DNA of 64,000 bases from contig JAVYIG010001598.1 of the NCBI GenBank assembly GCA_035222895.1, positions 1 through 64,000 on the forward strand, written 5' to 3'. The notes beneath the pieces were generated by a model. The model saw only the letters and a program-made list of their open reading frames with translations, did no database searches and was not told where the DNA came from. Numbering within the stretch: the first letter of the stretch is position 1; each line of letters begins with the position of its first letter. Origin of the DNA: Strongylocentrotus droebachiensis. Taxonomy: Eukaryota; Echinodermata; Echinoidea; Camarodonta; Strongylocentrotidae. Shown piece by piece: positions 1 through 12,100 of the stretch. The position numbers were made by a program, and so were the translations under genes.

Positions 1-199
1 CCCCTCGACTCTATAGGTTTAAATATACATATTCTTTCGATTTTTTTTCTTCTCCATTATAATGCTCTGTATGGACTTAAACATCTCTGAATGTTCTTCC
101 GGTGGGAGAGAAAGCCGTCCCCTTCCCACGTTCTGAACCAGATGTGGGTTTTATGTTTCGATATGACAGGCGTGGGATATGCTTCTGCCCCGGCTCTCG

Positions 200-618
200 C
201 AACACCCCCCCCCCCAGAAAAAAAGGCACTTATTATAATGGAAAATGGATAATGGAAAATGTGAACTTGTCAAAGGAAAAGGGGTACGTGTAAAAATAAA
301 ACGGGCACTTATCAGAGGGTGGAAAGGGGAAGGGGCACTTTTAAACATTAATAGGGGTTCTTGTCAAAGTAAAAGGGACACTTTTCCTACGTATAAAGGG
401 GCACTTTTCCTACGTATAAAGGGACACTTCTTACAAAGTTAAAGGGGCACTTTTCCTATGTAAAAAGGGACACTTTGGGGGTACTTGAAAAAGTGGGGCC
501 CCGGGAGCGCCGCCTCTGCCGCCCCCTAAACGAGACCAAGGGCCAGATACACCACGCGTCACCATTTTACGTAATTTAAATTTGGGCCCCCTAAGAAATC
601 CTGGATCCGCGCCTGTCA
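200..618 (-). repeat. Degenerate minisatellite in a transposon end
   Basis: Repeats of gggcactt plus a-rich spacer, unit roughly 20-30 bp, running to about 485. The right end ctggatccgcgcctg (complement caggcgcggatccag) looks like a transposon terminus. The same kind of array occurs in opposite orientation at 51074-51910. Confidence 0.65.
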
Positions 619-900
619 TCATCACCATCACTACCACCGCGATCTTCTTTTTGTTTTTCATCTTCATTATTGACGGCTTATCATTATTATTCGACATTAT
701 CATCATCATTATATTCTTCTACTTCTTCATCTTCTTCTCGGCTTCATCATCATCATCATCATTATATTCTTCTACTTCTTCATCTTCTTCTCGGCTTCAT
801 CATCATCATTATATTCTTTTTCTCCTTCTTCAAAATCATCAACACCATCATCATCATCATCATCGTCGTCAGTGTTGTCATTATCTAGACATTATCATCA
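610..900. repeat. (CAT)n / (TTC)n microsatellite
   Basis: Imperfect CAT and TTC triplets. A 70-bp block (about 722-790) is nearly repeated, ending tcttcttctcggcttcatca each time. Confidence 0.85.
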
Positions 901-1247
901 TTTTTTGGTGATTTCAGATTTCATAATTCATATTTTTGTAGTTGATTTTCTTCTCCACCTCGTCTTCGTTCCAGGAGAATAACAAAGAAAAAAAGAAAGG
1001 TAGAAAGGAAGGAAGGGAGAGAAAGAAAGAAAGATAGTCATAAAAGAATAAACGAGAGCAAGAAAGAAATTATATCATTATTATAGTCGAGAAAATGCAC
1101 AGTATAAAAATAATAACAACAATAATACATGTATTAATGATACAAATAATAATAACAATACAAATAATTTAAAAAAAAACACAACCAGAGGCGGCGTTTT
1201 CGAATGCGAGAGCAAATCTGTATTTGTTGATATAACCAGTGGCGTAG

Positions 1248-1284
<37 letters not shown>

Positions 1285-1452
1285 CCACCACTCTAATACG
1301 TGTTACATGCAGGCCCCTCCCGCGTAACGTTTGTAGGGGGGGGGGGGGTAAAGTGGGGTAAAGTCTAGGGGTGGGCGTTTAATTACAGTCAGAAGAGCAT
1401 ATTTCGATACCTTATTTGTGACACTGGCAGGACACTAATTGGCGCATGTCTA

Positions 1453-4400
1453 GGGGCGGATCTCCTAATTCTTTCCCCCTTTTCCTTTCTCCTTCCTCTT
1501 CTTTTTTTTCTTCCTTTCTCTGCTCTTTCCATTTCCCTTCTTTTCCTTCGCTCTTTCTCTATTTTTGCGGGGGGGGGGGAGGCGGGAGGGGGAAGGCCCT
1601 CTCGCCACAAGGACCTCCTTCTTGCCCCCTTTTTTTTTTATCCTTCCTCTTCTTTTTTTTCTTCCTTTCTCTGCTCTTTCCATTTTCCTTCTTTTCCTTC
1701 TCTCTTTCTCTATTTTTGCGGGGGGGGGAGCTGGAGGGGCAAGGCCCTCTCGCCCCAAGGACCTAATTCTTTCCTCCTTTTCTTTTCTTCTTCCTCTTCT
1801 TCCATCCCCGTTATCTCCTCTTTCCATTTCTCTTCTTTTCCTACTCTCTGTCTTCTTGCGGGAGGGGGGGGGGGGGGAGGCGGGAGGGGGAAGGCCCTCT
1901 CGCCCCAAGGACCTCCTTCTTGCCCCCTTTTTTCTTCTTCTTGTTCTCTTCTTTCTTTCCCGTTCTCTCCTCTTTCCATTTCTCTTCTTTTCCTTCTCTC
2001 TCTCTTTCTTTCTCTCTCTCTTAGCGGAGGAGGGGGAGGGACAAGGCCCTCTCGCCCCCCGATCTCTTAATTCTTTCCTCCTTTTCTTTTCTTCTTCCTC
2101 TTCTTCCATCCCCGTTATCTCCTCTTTCCATTTCTCTTCTTTTCCTACTCTCTGTCTTCTTGCGGGAGGGGGGGGGGAGGCGGGAGGGGGAAGGCCCTCT
2201 CGCCCCAAGGACCTCCTTCTTGCCCCCTTTTTTCTTCTTCTTGTTCTCTTCTTTCTTTCCCGTTCTCTCCTCTTTCCATTTCTCTTCTTTTCCTTCTCTC
2301 TCTCTTTCTTTCTCTCTCTCTTAGCGGAGGAGGGGGAGGGGCAAGGCCCTCTCGCCCCCGATCTCTCAATTCTTTCCTCCTTTTCTTTTCTTCTTCCTCT
2401 CCTTTCATCCCCGATCTCTTAATTCTTTCCTCCTTTTCTTTTCTTCTTCCTCTTCTTCCATCCCCGTTATCTCCTCTTTCCATTTCTCTTCTTTTCCTAC
2501 TCTCTGTCTTCTTGCGGGAGGGGGGGGGGGGAGGCGGGAGGGGGAAGGCCCTCTCGCCCCAAGGACCTCCTTCTTGCCCCCTTTTTTCTTCTTCTTGTTC
2601 TCTTCTTTCTTTCCCGTTCTCTCCTCTTTCCATTTCTCTTCTTTTCCTTCTCTCTCTCTTTCTTTCTCTCTCTCTTAGCGGAGGAGGGGGAGGGACAAGG
2701 CCCTCTCGCCCCCCGATCTCTCAATTCTTTCCTCCTTTTCTTTTCTTCTTCCTTTTCTTTCATCCCCGTTATCTCCTCTTTCCATTTCTCTTCTTTTCCT
2801 ACTCTCTCTCTTCTTGCGGAAGGGGGGGGGGGGGGGGGAGGCGGGAGGGGGAAGGCCCTCTCGCCCCAAGGACCTAATTCTTTCCTCCTTTTCTTTTCTT
2901 CTTCCTCTTCTTCCATCCCCGTTATCTCCTCTTTCCATTTCTCTTCTTTTCCTACTCTCTGTCTTCTTGCGGGAGGGGGGGGGGGGGGGGAGGCGGGAGG
3001 GGGAAGGCCCTCTCGCCCCAAGGACCTCCTTCTTGCCCCCTTTTTTCTTCTTCTTGTTCTCTTCTTTTTTTCCCGTTCTCTCCTCTTTCCATTTCTCTTC
3101 TTTTCCTTCTCTCTCTCTTTCTTTCTCTCTCTCTTAGCGGAGGAGGGGGGAGGGGCAAGGCCCTCTCGCCCCCCGATCTCTTAATTCTTTCCTCCTTTTC
3201 TTTTCTTCTTCCTCTTCTTCCATCCCCGTTATCTCCTCTTTCCATTTCTCTTCTTTTCCTACTCTCTCTCTTCTTGCGGAAGGGGGGGGGGAGGCGGGAG
3301 GGGGAAGGCCCTCTCGCCCCAAGGACCTCCTTCTTGCCCCCTTTTTTCTTCTTCTCGTTCTCTTCTTTCTTTCCCGTTCTCTCCTCTTTCCATTTCTCGC
3401 CTTTTCCTTCTCTCTCTCTTTTTTTCTCTCTCTCTTAGCGGAGGAGGGGGAGGGGCAAGGCCCTCTCGCCCCCCGATCTCTCAATTCTTTCCTCCTTTTC
3501 TTTTCTTCTACCTCTCCTTTCATCCCCGATCTCTCAATTCTTTCCTCCTTTTCTTTTCTTCTTCCTTTTCTTTCATCCCCGTTATCTCCTCTTTCCATTT
3601 CTCTTCTTTTCCTACTCTCTCTCTTCTTGCGGAAGGGGGGGGGGAACGGGAGGGGGAAGGCCCTCTCGCCCCAAGGACCTCCTTCTTGCCCCCTTTTTTC
3701 TTCTTCTTGTTCTCTTCTTTTTTTCCCGTTCTCTCCTCTTTCCATTTCTCTTCTTTTCCTTCTCTCTCTCTTTCTTTCTCTCTCTCTTAGCGGAGGAGGG
3801 GGGAGGGGCAAGGCCCTCTCGCCCCCCGATCTCTTAATTCTTTCCTCCTTTTCTTTTCTTCTTCCTCTTCTTCCATCCCCGTTATCTCCTCTTTCCATTT
3901 CTCTTCTTTTCCTACTCTCTCTCTTCTTGCGGAAGGGGGGGGGGGAGGCGGGAGGGGGAAGGCCCTCTCGCCCCAAGGACCTCCTTCTTGCCCCCTTTTT
4001 TCTTCTTCTTGTTCTCTTCTTTCTTTCCCGTTCTCTCCTCTTTCCATTTCTCTTCTTTTCCTTCTCTCTCTCTTTCTTTCTCTCTCTCTTAGCGGAGGAG
4101 GGGGAGGGGCAAGGCCCTCTCGCCCCCGATCTCTCAATTCTTTCCTCCTTTTCTTTTCTTCTTCCTCTCCTTTCATCCCCGATCTCTTAATTCTTTCCTC
4201 CTTTTCTTTTCTTCTTCCTCTTCTTCCATCCCCGTTATCTCCTCTTTCCATTTCTCTTCTTTTCCTACTCTCTGTCTTCTTGCGGGAGGGGGGGGGGAGG
4301 CGGGAGGGGGAAGGCCCTCTCGCCCCAAGGACCTCCTTCTTGCCCCCTTTTTTCTTCTTCTTGTTCTCTTCTTTCTTTCCCGTTCTCTCCTCTTTCCATT

Positions 4401-6313
4401 TCTCTTCTTTTCCTTCTCTCTCTCTTTCTTTCTCTCTCTCTTAGCGGAGGAGGGGGAGGGACAAGGCCCTCTCGCCCCCCGATCTCTTAATTCTTTCCTC
4501 CTTTTCTTTTCTTCTTCCTCTTCTTCCATCCCCGTTATCTCCTCTTTCCATTTCTCTTCTTTTCCTACTCTCTGTCTTCTTGCGGGAGGGGGGGGGGGAG
4601 GCGGGAGGGGGAAGGCCCTCTCGCCCCAAGGACCTCCTTCTTGCCCCCTTTTTTCTTCTTCTTGTTCTCTTCTTTCTTTCCCGTTCTCTCCTCTTTCCAT
4701 TTCTCTTCTTTTCCTTCTCTCTCTCTTTCTTTCTCTCTCTCTTAGCGGAGGAGGGGGAGGGGCAAGGCCCTCTCGCCCCCGATCTCTCAATTCTTTCCTC
4801 CTTTTCTTTTCTTCTTCCTCTCCTTTCATCCCCGATCTCTTAATTCTTTCCTCCTTTTCTTTTCTTCTTCCTCTTCTTCCATCCCCGTTATCTCCTCTTT
4901 CCATTTCTCTTCTTTTCCTACTCTCTGTCTTCTTGCGGGAGGGGGGGGGGGAGGCGGGAGGGGGAAGGCCCTCTCGCCCCAAGGACCTCCTTCTTGCCCC
5001 CTTTTTTCTTCTTCTTGTTCTCTTCTTTCTTTCCCGTTCTCTCCTCTTTCCATTTCTCTTCTTTTCCTTCTCTCTCTCTTTCTTTCTCTCTCTCTTAGCG
5101 GAGGAGGGGGAGGGACAAGGCCCTCTCGCCCCCCGATCTCTCAATTCTTTCCTCCTTTTCTTTTCTTCTTCCTTTTCTTTCATCCCCGTTATCTCCTCTT
5201 TCCATTTCTCTTCTTTTCCTACTCTCTCTCTTCTTGCGGAAGGGGGGGGGGGGGGGGAGGCGGGAGGGGGAAGGCCCTCTCGCCCCAAGGACCTCCTTCT
5301 TTCCCCCTTTTTTCTTCTTCTCGTTCTCTTCTTTCTTTCCCGTTCTCTCCTCTTTCCATTTCTCGCCTTTTCCTTCTCTCTCTCTTTTTTTCTCTCTCTC
5401 TTAGCGGAGGAGGGGGAGGGGCAAGGCCCTCTCGCCCCCCGATCTCTCAATTCTTTCCTCCTTTTCTTTTCTTCTACCTCTCCTTTCATCCCCGATCTCT
5501 TAATTCTTTCCTCCTTTTCTTTTCTTCTTCCTCTTCTTCCATCCCCGTTATCTCCTCTTTCCATTTCTCTTCTTTTCCTACTCTCTCTCTTCTTGCGGAA
5601 GGGGGGGGGGGAGGCGGGAGGGGGAAGGCCCTCTCGCCCCAAGGACCTCCTTCTTTCCCCCTTTTTTCTTCTTCTCGTTCTCTTCTTTCTTTCCCGTTCT
5701 CTCCTCTTTCCATTTCTCGCCTTTTCCTTCTCTCTCTCTTTTTTTCTCTCTCTCTTAGCGGAGGAGGGGGAGGGGCAAGGCCCTCTCGCCCCCCGATCTC
5801 TCAATTCTTTCCTCCTTTTCTTTTCTTCTTCCTCTCCTTTCATCCCCGATCTCTTAATTCTTTCCTCCTTTTCTTTTCTTCTTCCTCTTCTTCCATCCCC
5901 GTTATCTCCTCTTTCCATTTCTCTTCTTTTCCTACTCTCTCTCTTCTTGCGGGAGGGGGGGGGGAGGCGGGGGGGGGGGAAGGCCCTCTCGCCCCAAGGA
6001 CCTCCTTCTTGCCCCCTTTTTTCTTCTTCTTGTTCTCTTCTTTCTTTCCCGTTCTCTCCTCTTTCCATTTCTCTTCTTTTCCTTCTTTCTCTCTTTTTGC
6101 GGGGGGGGGGGGGGGGGCAAGGCCCGCCCGGCTCCCGATCTCTCGATCTCCTTCTCCCCCCTTTTTTCTTCTTTCCATTTCCCTTCTCTTCCTTCTCCCT
6201 CTCTCTCTCTCTTTCTCTCTCTCTTAGCGGAGGAGGGGGGGGGGGGGCAAGGCCCGCTCGGCCCCGATCTCCTTCTCCCCCCTTTTTATTCTTTCAATTT
6301 CCCTTCTCTTCCT

Positions 6314-6345
<32 letters not shown>

Positions 6346-6725
6346 AGCGGAGGAGGGGGGGGGGGCAAGGCCCGCTCGGCCCCGATCTCCTTCTCCCCCC
6401 TTTTTATTATTTCCATTTCCCGATCTCTTAATACTTTCCCCCTTTTCTTTTCTTCTTCCTCTTCTTTCTATCCCTTTCTCTTCTCTTTCCAATTCCCTTC
6501 TCTCTTTCTCTCTCTCTCTCTCTCTCTTTCTTTTCTCTCTCTCTCTCTAAGCGGAGGAGGAGGAGGGAGGGGCAAGGCCCTCTCGCCCCCGATCTCTTAA
6601 TTCTTTCCTCCCTTTTTTTCCTTCTTTTACTTCTTCCTCTTCTTTTTATCCCTTTCTCTCCTCTTTTAATTTCCCTTATTTTCCTTCTCTCTTGTTCTCT
6701 CTCTCTCTCTCTCTCTCTTGCGGGG
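1453..6725. repeat. Pyrimidine-tract/G-run satellite array with higher-order period
   Basis: Each unit joins a G-rich block (gcgggaggggggg, aggcgggagggggaaggc), the constant ctctcgccccaaggacc and a long TC tract. The landmark aaggacctccttctt recurs at spacings of about 300 and 354 bp in alternation (with one 458-bp interval), giving a ~654-bp higher-order unit. Units near both ends diverge, as expected for a satellite. Long frames across it come from the absence of stops in such composition and are not genes. Confidence 0.9.
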
Positions 6726-7512
6726 CAAGGCTTCTGAATAAGCATGTTTTGCCTGACTCATCAACAACAATAAAAACAAAACAATAATGATAATATTTGG
6801 CATATAAGTTATATCACTGCGTGTGTACGAACGAAGATTTTTAGCTCTTTGTTACGCGCATGCACGATACCATAAACCATACGAGAAGTCTGCATAATTT
6901 TGGACTGATAGCTTCAGTTTGAGGTGAAGGACTACAGCGTAGAGACGTTACTGAGCGACGACGTCGACATCGAAGCCCTAAACGGAGGTTTCCCGATGTC
7001 GGATGTGATCCAAATTCAGGTGGAAAATGCAATATATGATTATGATTAAGATTAGTAAAAAATTGGGCTAAAATCCATTTGCTAAGAATGGATATTAAAC
7101 TGCTAAAAAATTGATATAAACGGATACGCATCTACATTAGCGCCGAAATTCCATCTATGAACTTGATTTTAATTTTTATGAAAATTGATTGTCGGATTGA
7201 GTGACAACTGACATTCACATTGTTGTCATTGTTGTCAGATTGTGACTTTTATGTCTTAGTCAGTTTGTGATTGTCAATCAAAAGCTATTTCGCTGGTCGG
7301 GGCCAAGAATAAGGATCGTCTTCGTAAACGCGTCCAAACACTGACGATTCTGATTTCCGATCAGCGCATTGCCGATGCGAAAAACAGGTTCCGCAATGAT
7401 TATCTTGATGCATTTTACATTGACTTTGTAAAGAGACTTTCACGTTATGAGTGGTAAATCCTCGGGAAGACGGACAACCTGTAAAAGTAGACGGTGAACT
7501 GGGGGTATTTCA
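6726..7512. other. Non-coding, no recognised feature
   Basis: Between the satellite and the first foldback element. AT-rich, with short repeats of ttgtcattgttgtcag near 7220. I see no exon. Confidence 0.5.
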
Positions 7513-7997
7513 TTAAGAGGAATCCTCTTTGCGCACCTCACCGCACCAGCGCGCGGATCGTGAACCCGTAACCCGCAGAGCTCCGAAGAAAAGAAATGTC
7601 CACGAAAATGTGGACAATCCTTACTTTTACTTAGGACGCATTTTGTCCGCGTATACGATTACGAAATACAAGGATATTCTCCTTTATGCGAACGATCTTC
7701 ATTCTCTAAACAGCGCCCCTACTGGTGAATTGTAGACCTACATGTAGTCTAGACTATGTCATTCAATAATTTTAGTCTAGACTTTACTTGCCTGCAACTG
7801 TGCAAGTGCAAAATCTTCAAACATGAACAGCTACAGTACAGGGGCGCTTGTCCGAGAATAAGGATCGTCCGCATAAAAGAGGATATCCTCATAAACGCTG
7901 AGAAATCGCGTCCTAAAAAATAAGACGATCCTTATTTTATTATTACAGATCTGCGCGTTGGCGGTGTGGAAAGAGGATTCTCTGATGATGCCCCTAG
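7513..7997. mobile_element. Foldback element
   Basis: Two diverged arms of about 150-210 bp face each other around a ~110-bp centre. Left-arm blocks such as aatcctctttgcgcacc and cagcgcccctact recur as complements in 7842-7997. Confidence 0.55.
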
Positions 7998-8000
7998 CTA

Positions 8001-8162
8001 GACCGTAAATTTCTGTCTCTTTCATTCGTTAGCCTCTTATTTTAATTTGGGTCGGATCGGCTCCTCTCTTTTACAGACAGAAGCAGACCCTGTCTCTAAA
8101 GAGAGGAGCCGACCCTACCCAAATAAGAGGCTAACGAACGAAAGAGACACAAATTTTTGGTC
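8001..8162. mobile_element. Hairpin MITE, 162 bp
   Basis: Nearly perfect palindrome with arms of about 70 bp (cgttagcctcttatttt, ggctcctctc and complements) around a ~20-base loop. A TA flanks both sides, suggesting a TA target duplication. Confidence 0.75.
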
Positions 8163-9023
8163 TATGATGCCCATGTGCAAGTCTCACTTAGGCAGCACAG
8201 AGACTTTCATGTTATGAGCAATAAATTCTCGTAAAAGTACAGGTGTAGACGGTGAACTGGGGATATTTTATTTAAATGTACTGTCCCGATACATATCCAG
8301 GCCAGACACACAACTTCTGGGTATATACTGTAATACTTCCATTGGTGTTAACTGTAAACTTCACCATTATTGAAGGTGCCTGTTTGTGTTTTGGGAAGAA
8401 AAATGTGAATTTTCTTAGCCCAAACGGAGACTGTCTTCATTGTCAGAGATAAATGTACATGTACATGTACATGTACATGTAGATTGGTGATTGAAAGATA
8501 TGATACTACATGTACAGTACATGTACGGTACTTGTACTATTACTATTATCACCAAGTCAGGCCTTAAATTTCAATATTTTTAGGGCAAGGCCACTTTTCT
8601 GTAGGGCACTTTCCTATATTACAGCACATAGGAAGAATTGGAAAGAGCACACAAAATCTCCAAGGCCAATGAGAGGGGCATCCACGGCCATGGCCTTGGT
8701 GGCCTTGGATTAATTTAAGCCCTGCTAAGTGTTCATCGTTTATGAATTCTGGTGATATTGCAATCTCAAAATTCTATGTTGGATCAACGCATTTCTCATG
8801 TCCTTTTGTGAGGTAAATCATTAATTTGAAACACTCTCTCTAAAGTGGGGGCCCCGGCCTTGCACCTCTACTTCCGAACATATAATTTCTCAATACCCAA
8901 CTTCTTGGGCAGAATTAGCACAACTGCTCATGCCATGGCAGGTGTTCATGTCTTAATTTTTGTGTAATTTATTACATCATATTTGAACCATTAATGATCC
9001 ATCATTTTCTTTTCTTTTTTCAG
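8163..9023. other. Upstream region of TM9SF4
   Basis: Should hold the intron before the ATG exon and possibly the promoter. No TATA box or convincing 5'UTR exon stands out. A piece (8190-8275) repeats 7435-7515, e.g. gtagacggtgaactgggg. Confidence 0.4.
8453..8481. repeat. (ACATGT)n palindromic repeat
   Basis: Short run of acatgtac, a self-complementary motif scattered throughout the window (for example 10263, 14117, 22314). Confidence 0.8.
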
Positions 9024-9134
9024 ATGCTGTCAGTGGCAGTACTTCTGCTCGTAGCCAGCAGGCTAACCGATGCCTTCTATGTTCCTGGTGTTGCCCCTGT
9101 AGAGTTCACAGAGGGACAAGCAGTAGCCATTAAG
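9024..9134 (+). CDS. TM9SF4: TM9SF4 coding exon 1 (signal peptide)
   Basis: Codes residues 1-37. The ATG is the first base after a polypyrimidine tract and CAG, so a non-coding exon probably lies upstream. The leader is hydrophobic ([10 protein letters not shown]) and is followed by FYVPGVAP. Donor gtaatt; the exon ends in phase 0. No earlier in-frame start is needed, because the leader length suits a signal peptide. Confidence 0.93.
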
Positions 9135-12100
9135 GTAATTTCATCTACCTTGCTTGTACAAACTGGTTAAAGGGGAATGTGGAGGTCTCAGATCTGGGCA
9201 AGATGTAATATAAGTTCTGGGGGGGGGGGGGGGGGGGGTGTTTCACAAAAACTAAGATCAACTTACGTTGGACTTGAACTATGGCTGGCAAAACATGCAA
9301 CTGGTTGGCCATTCATGCCACTGGTTGCTCTCACCATTGGTCTCTCAATTATGACCTTGAGATAATATTTTTTCCTTCAATAATGAACTATCAAAAAATG
9401 TTAATTCTGTAGATTTGTGACCACGATTTGTACGTCCCTTGAGAAACCAATGCCAAGAATGGTTAGAGAAACTAGTGGCATGAAAGGCCTGCCATAGTTC
9501 AAGTCCAACTTAAGTCGATCTTTAATAGTCTTTGTGAAACACCCCTCTGAGCTTATTCATTCTTTTTATGTTAGCTTAGAAGAATACAATTTTTACACAT
9601 AACAAAGACAGTGTCTCCTCATGGACCAACAAGATTGTTGACAGTTGACACGTACTGAAGAAATAGAAGAAATTTCTTCTGCATAATTTTTTGTTTTTGG
9701 AGGATGAGAAGGTTGACACTCACTTGCCAAATAATACAAAGCTATTAGTGAAAACAAGTACTTGTGCACGCAAGGCCTTTGTTGCCTGCAGTTGCCTTTC
9801 ATTAAACATGTAAAAAAAGGTGTTTTTTTCTTTTGCGACGGTTTATTGCATCATACCTGAACAAGCCTTTATCTGTACACCTGTCAGTCACTTCATTAAA
9901 CTTTTATTTCCCTACATTCCAAGATCTTTCCTTGAACATTTTTTCTTTTTCTCTCTCTGTGTAGACATTGAACAAGTAGAATTATTTTATTTCAGAACGT
10001 ACATTTGCACAATAGTTAGCTAAATTTCTTGTTATCTGAAACTTAGTGTTCAGGGAAAAAATGACAACTAATGAGCTCTTCTTTTATTTATTTTTTGCTG
10101 GTAATAGTTGAATGCTTGGCATATTTGTGTTCACAGACTTCATCATACAGTACTGTACATGTGATATTTGAGCCACTCTGTGTTTAAGTAGTACCAGTAG
10201 AATTTATAACCACTAAATGTGATGGTGTGTATAAAGAGCGGCAAGAGGCACAAGTTAGAATATGTACATGTACATGTGCATGCATGAAGCTAATTAATGA
10301 ACAGCCATTGATCTTGAATTTCATGCCCATTTCATGGTTTAAATTATCATTCTACTAGAATCCTAGTTTCAGCGGAAGTTGCTTAAATTGATAAAGTTTC
10401 TAATGAACTTTGTCGTTATTACATTTTTTCAATATCGTCTATTAGTTATACCCTAATTATACTGGTCCCCCCTCTCCCTCGTCATTGGGTCATTATCACC
10501 CAATGGGTTTGACCCAACAATTTTTAATTTTGATGAAACTTAGTGTACTTGTTGAGTGTGGTCGCACAGCACCAAATCCCAAATTTTAGGTTAGTTTAAT
10601 CGGGTGAGGGGTTTGGGAGATAATGCCCACCAAATTTTGAGATTTTCTGCAAAAATGGGCATAGCCACCTACAGTGTAACTTTGAACCCATGTATCTCAG
10701 GAACTAATTGGTCAATCTTCACAAGATTGGTAATGTTGGACAGGGACTTCAATAAGGATTCCAAATCTGCCATAATTTTGAAGATTGGTACATGTTGGGG
10801 TACCGGTACCTTGATCTTTTTACCTAAGTTTTGACCTTAAAATTGACCTTGTGGCTTGTGGATCATGTGACCTGGACAAAAATTGTCATGAAATGTAATC
10901 TCTGACATGTTCACTCTATAGCCATTCATAATATTTCATTTACCCCTTAAATTGTTATTGTAATGAGCCTGTGTAATGAGCCTGTACATTGCAAGATTGT
11001 GGTGTTTTAGACTGTATTGTAAATGGGGCTTTTGTATATTTTCAACTGAGAGTGAAGCAAACATTTCTATTTATTCTAAAAAGTCTGTTGAAGGGCTAAA
11101 TTGTTTCATGTACACCTGTACAAATATGAACATGTAGTTTAATACCAGTTCCCCTTTTCTCACCTTCATACATGTACTGCACATGTCATGCATTCTTACA
11201 AAAATTGATTTTATTTTGCCACATCCAAATTAAAAATTTGCAGCAGCAACTTTTTCTTTTTGGATGGGGGTGGGCTGCTTAATCCATCATGTCTGAATGA
11301 AACTTCATTTTATTGTATTCATTTTTACAGGGAGTGAAGCTGACAAGTACAAAGACGCAGCTACCTTATGAATACTACTCTGTGAAGCTGTGCCCTCCTG
11401 TTGCTGGTAACATAGTCCATGAATCAGAGAATCTGGGAGAAGTGTTGAGAGGGGATAGGATTGTCAATACAAACTATGTGGTAAGTCCATTTGCTAAGTC
11501 TCTCTGCTTCTTTTCAAATGTGGTCTGTTCGGAGCCAGAAGGGTGTTAACTCTGTGTGATATGGTATAGTATTAATGACTGCTTTGGGCAATAGCACAAT
11601 TCTAACCTTCCCTTGAGCATATAAAAACAACTATTTCTCGAATATTAAAGCAGTCATTAATACTTTTATATGCCGAAAAAAAATAGACTACAAAAAGGTG
11701 ATGTATCTAAAATCAACGCCTTAGACCACTCGGCCATCGCGCACTGTTACCATGCTTGGCAGTTTTCTCCAATACATTAAAATGGATTGAAAACGGCTTC
11801 GCGTGATGGATGCTTCGCAAAAGCTCCATTAAACGGACCCTTCTTTTACTTTTGCAATGCATATTGGCACGAACTTAGATCAAGATCTATCGGCAGATGT
11901 TGTTTTTTTGTTTTTGGAAGTTTATTTTCGTCTTCATGTCAACAATGCAAGATAAAATTGTCGGTAAGATCGATCGAGATTCAATTGTATTGAAATTACC
12001 GACCAATTCTTCGCACACGTACGGTATCCTCAATCGCTCAGACCATTTTTTAACATGTAAACCTATGGGGTAACCGTGGAGACTGAACTATTTTCCCGGT

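Noticed and set aside
4173-6068. A 631-residue open frame on the minus strand rich in Arg, Glu, Lys and Pro
   Set aside because: It spans the satellite array and repeats with it. Stops are rare in such composition, and other frames are equally open.
4933-6600. A 555-residue open frame on the plus strand rich in Leu, Ser and Phe
   Set aside because: Same satellite array, low complexity, no initiation or domain evidence.
1453-6725. A CRISPR array
   Set aside because: The repeats are long, contiguous and low in complexity, with no unique spacers, in a eukaryotic genome.
11705-11755. A tRNA-Leu/Ser gene on the minus strand
   Set aside because: Only the 5' half is tRNA-like; no T arm or acceptor stem follows.
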